From: Mesorhizobium sp.
GTDB taxonomy: Bacteria; Pseudomonadota; Alphaproteobacteria; Rhizobiales; Rhizobiaceae
Length of the DNA stretch: 64,000 nt
Direction of reading: 5' to 3'
Assembly: GCF_004962245.1 (NCBI RefSeq)
Contig: NZ_SUHQ01000006.1
Coordinates: 1-64,000 of the forward strand
The translations under genes and the position numbers were made by a program. The notes under the pieces are model-generated. The model saw only the letters and a program-made list of their open reading frames with translations, made no database searches and was not told the origin of the DNA. Positions 62,497-64,000 of this stretch are shown here, piece by piece. How positions within the stretch are numbered: the stretch's first letter is position 1; every line of letters begins with the position of its first letter.

Positions 62497-64000
62497 TCAT
62501 CGATTTTGCTGCAGGATCGTCTCGGCGGCGATAAAGCCCCATGTCATGTTGGGGCCAAGGGTCGTGCCGGCTCCTACAGCGCGCGTACCGACTGGGTTGG
62601 CCATGGCGAGCCCTGCCGCATAGAGGCCGGGAATGATCGAGCCGTCCGGTCTCAGCACCTGCGCTCGCTCGTTGGTGCGGGCGCCGCCTTTGGTGCCGAG
62701 AATCGAGCGATTGATCGTCATGCCGACATAGGGCGGCTTGTCGATCGGCTTCAGTCGGTTCTCCGGGCCATGCGCCTTGTAGTCCTCCCAGCCGTTCTCA
62801 CCGCGGCGGAAATCCGCGTCACGGCCCTGCGCGCAAAAATCATTCCAGCGGGCGATCGTCTCCTCGAGCGCCACCGCCGGCAGCCCGAGCTCGGCTGCAA
62901 GGCCGCCAATCGTATCGGCCTTCCTGACCCAATCGCGTTCGTAGGAGGCATACCAGCGGAAAGGCAGCGACGTTTTCAGGAAGCGGTGATCGCCAATGAG
63001 ATAGCAGGGCAGATTGGCGGGTGAGCCATCCGCCCTGCGCGCATCGATCGCCTCACCAATGTTGAAGTCGTTTTCGCTGACGAAGCGCTTTCCATCGCGA
63101 TTGACCACGATCGAATGCGGCTCCGCCTGGAAGGTCATGGGCAGGCCGTGCGGCTGTCCCTGGTAGCGCGTCGGCAGGCAGGGATAGACGTTCGCCTGGT
63201 CCATACGGTCCAATTGCGCGCCAACGGAAGCCGCGAGCTTCTGGCCGTCACCTTCGTTGCTGCGCGGGCTGCCGATCCGGTCGAAGGCACCGGGGAAATG
63301 GCGCAGGCGCATTTCGGCATCCCATTCGAAGCCGCCGGTGGCGATCACCACGCCGCGGCGCGCGAGAATCTTCGTTCGCCGGCCGTCGCTCTCCACTTCC
63401 GCGCCGGTGATGCGGGAGTCCGGTTCCTGAAGCAGGGTGACGGCGCGTGTTCCCAGCCGAAAGGTGACGCCGGCGTCGAGGCAGCCCTTGATGAGCCCAG
63501 TCATCAGTGCCGTACCTTGCCCGCCGGAATTCGTCAGCCATCGCCAAAGCAGCCTTGGCCAAACCTTGAACCCGGCCCGGATGGGATGGTGATAAAGATC
63601 GAGGTCGACCACCTCCTGATAGGTGAAGCTGTGTGGCAAAGTGGAGTGGCGCAGCCGGGCCGCGAACCTGCCCAGGATACGGCGGCTGAGCGGCCTGGGC
63701 GAGACCATGCGTCCGTAGAGCTTGCCGCCCGGTGCTTCGGCAAAGGGGTCCGGCTCGTTGACCAGGCGAAAATCGAGCGGCGTGCTGCCGGACAGGAAGC
63801 GCAACATGTCCGGCGCGGCCATGACGAAGGCGCTCCAGAGCGCGTCCTCCTTTCCGGCCCAGCCCTCTGGCGAGACGTGGCGCAGATAGGTCAGCGCATC
63901 TTCGCGGCTATCGGCAATGCCGGCTTCGGCTGCGGCATGATTGGCGGGCACCCATACGCCGGCGCCTGACATGGCTGAGGTGCCGCCAAGCCATTCGGTC
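62497..64000 (-). CDS. FAD-dependent dehydrogenase/fumarate reductase-like flavoprotein (5' end outside window)
   Basis: The frame is open to the window end, so at least 500 aa are present and the N-terminal dinucleotide motif is missing. The visible start GGTSAMSGAGVWVP is the FAD-binding segment after that motif in 3-ketosteroid dehydrogenase/fumarate reductase flavoproteins. GVVIATGGFEWD, the late GLYAAGLAMANPVGTRAVGAG and GPNMTWGFIAAE close the FAD site. It probably oxidises a steroid-like or cyclic ketone. Its stop at 62497-62499 touches the right repeat. Confidence 0.88.
   Translation of the reverse strand, partial: TEWLGGTSAMSGAGVWVPANHAAAEAGIADSREDALTYLRHVSPEGWAGKEDALWSAFVMAAPDMLRFLSGSTPLDFRLVNEPDPFAEAPGGKLYGRMVSPRPLSRRILGRFAARLRHSTLPHSFTYQEVVDLDLYHHPIRAGFKVWPRLLWRWLTNSGGQGTALMTGLIKGCLDAGVTFRLGTRAVTLLQEPDSRITGAEVESDGRRTKILARRGVVIATGGFEWDAEMRLRHFPGAFDRIGSPRSNEGDGQKLAASVGAQLDRMDQANVYPCLPTRYQGQPHGLPMTFQAEPHSIVVNRDGKRFVSENDFNIGEAIDARRADGSPANLPCYLIGDHRFLKTSLPFRWYASYERDWVRKADTIGGLAAELGLPAVALEETIARWNDFCAQGRDADFRRGENGWEDYKAHGPENRLKPIDKPPYVGMTINRSILGTKGGARTNERAQVLRPDGSIIPGLYAAGLAMANPVGTRAVGAGTTLGPNMTWGFIAAETILQQNR

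Overview
The window is GC-rich, densely packed chromosomal DNA that looks like an alphaproteobacterium of the order Rhizobiales, most likely Mesorhizobium or a close relative. Grounds: nolW/nolB-type type III secretion (T3SS) genes, Tad-type outer-membrane genes in the same cluster, a YcaO/TfuA pair, a thiCOSGED operon behind a TPP riboswitch, and the codon and GC style. No rRNA, tRNA or CRISPR array is visible. Genus is inferred from gene content only.

Layout. 1-773: 3' end of a Crp/Fnr regulator, a hairpin and decayed coding debris. 774-11580 (minus strand): a histidine phosphatase; an iron/phosphonate-type ABC transporter (ATPase, fused double permease, binding protein); an NtrC-class regulator, sensor kinase and second binding protein arranged like PgtA/PgtB/PgtC; and a YcsI/D-glutamate cyclase-like gene. 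A near-perfect sigma-54 promoter lies just upstream of the transporter binding protein, so the circuit can be read directly: external ligand -> PgtC-like protein -> kinase -> regulator -> sigma-54 -> transporter.

11737-39983: a complete but unusual T3SS. The minus-strand operon is nolW-like, sctI/nolB, J, K, L, N, O, Q, R, S, T. The plus-strand operon is a 58-aa needle candidate, sctD, two small genes, sctV, a CpaC-like secretin and a CpaD-like lipoprotein. A TadD-like lipoprotein (minus) and sctU (plus) follow. Between the two operons are an L,D-transpeptidase, a LysR regulator, a 2995-residue protein with about 40 octapeptide repeats plus SH3b and LysM-like ends, and an RpiR regulator. The outer-membrane part appears borrowed from a Tad pilus. 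An identical 18-bp box sits exactly 19 nt upstream of a -10-like hexamer before both structural operons. SctU lacks the NPTH self-cleavage motif.

40031-46835: housekeeping and stress-type genes (Rieske/FAD reductase, SDR, HD hydrolase, DUF427, CBS protein, S2P-type metalloprotease with CBS, TerC). 47201-52550: TPP riboswitch and thiCOSGED. 52738-54111: HAD phosphatase and cupin.

54140-62496: an apparent island. A decayed group II intron reverse transcriptase and one copy of an imperfect direct repeat lie on the left; another copy of the repeat lies on the right, at the 3' end of a flavoprotein gene. Inside are a cyclase/AAA/TPR signalling protein, YcaO, TfuA, a HEVGH zinc metallopeptidase and an AT-richer orphan protein. 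This looks like an uncharacterised thioamidation/RiPP-like pathway. 62497-64000: a flavoprotein dehydrogenase cut by the window end.
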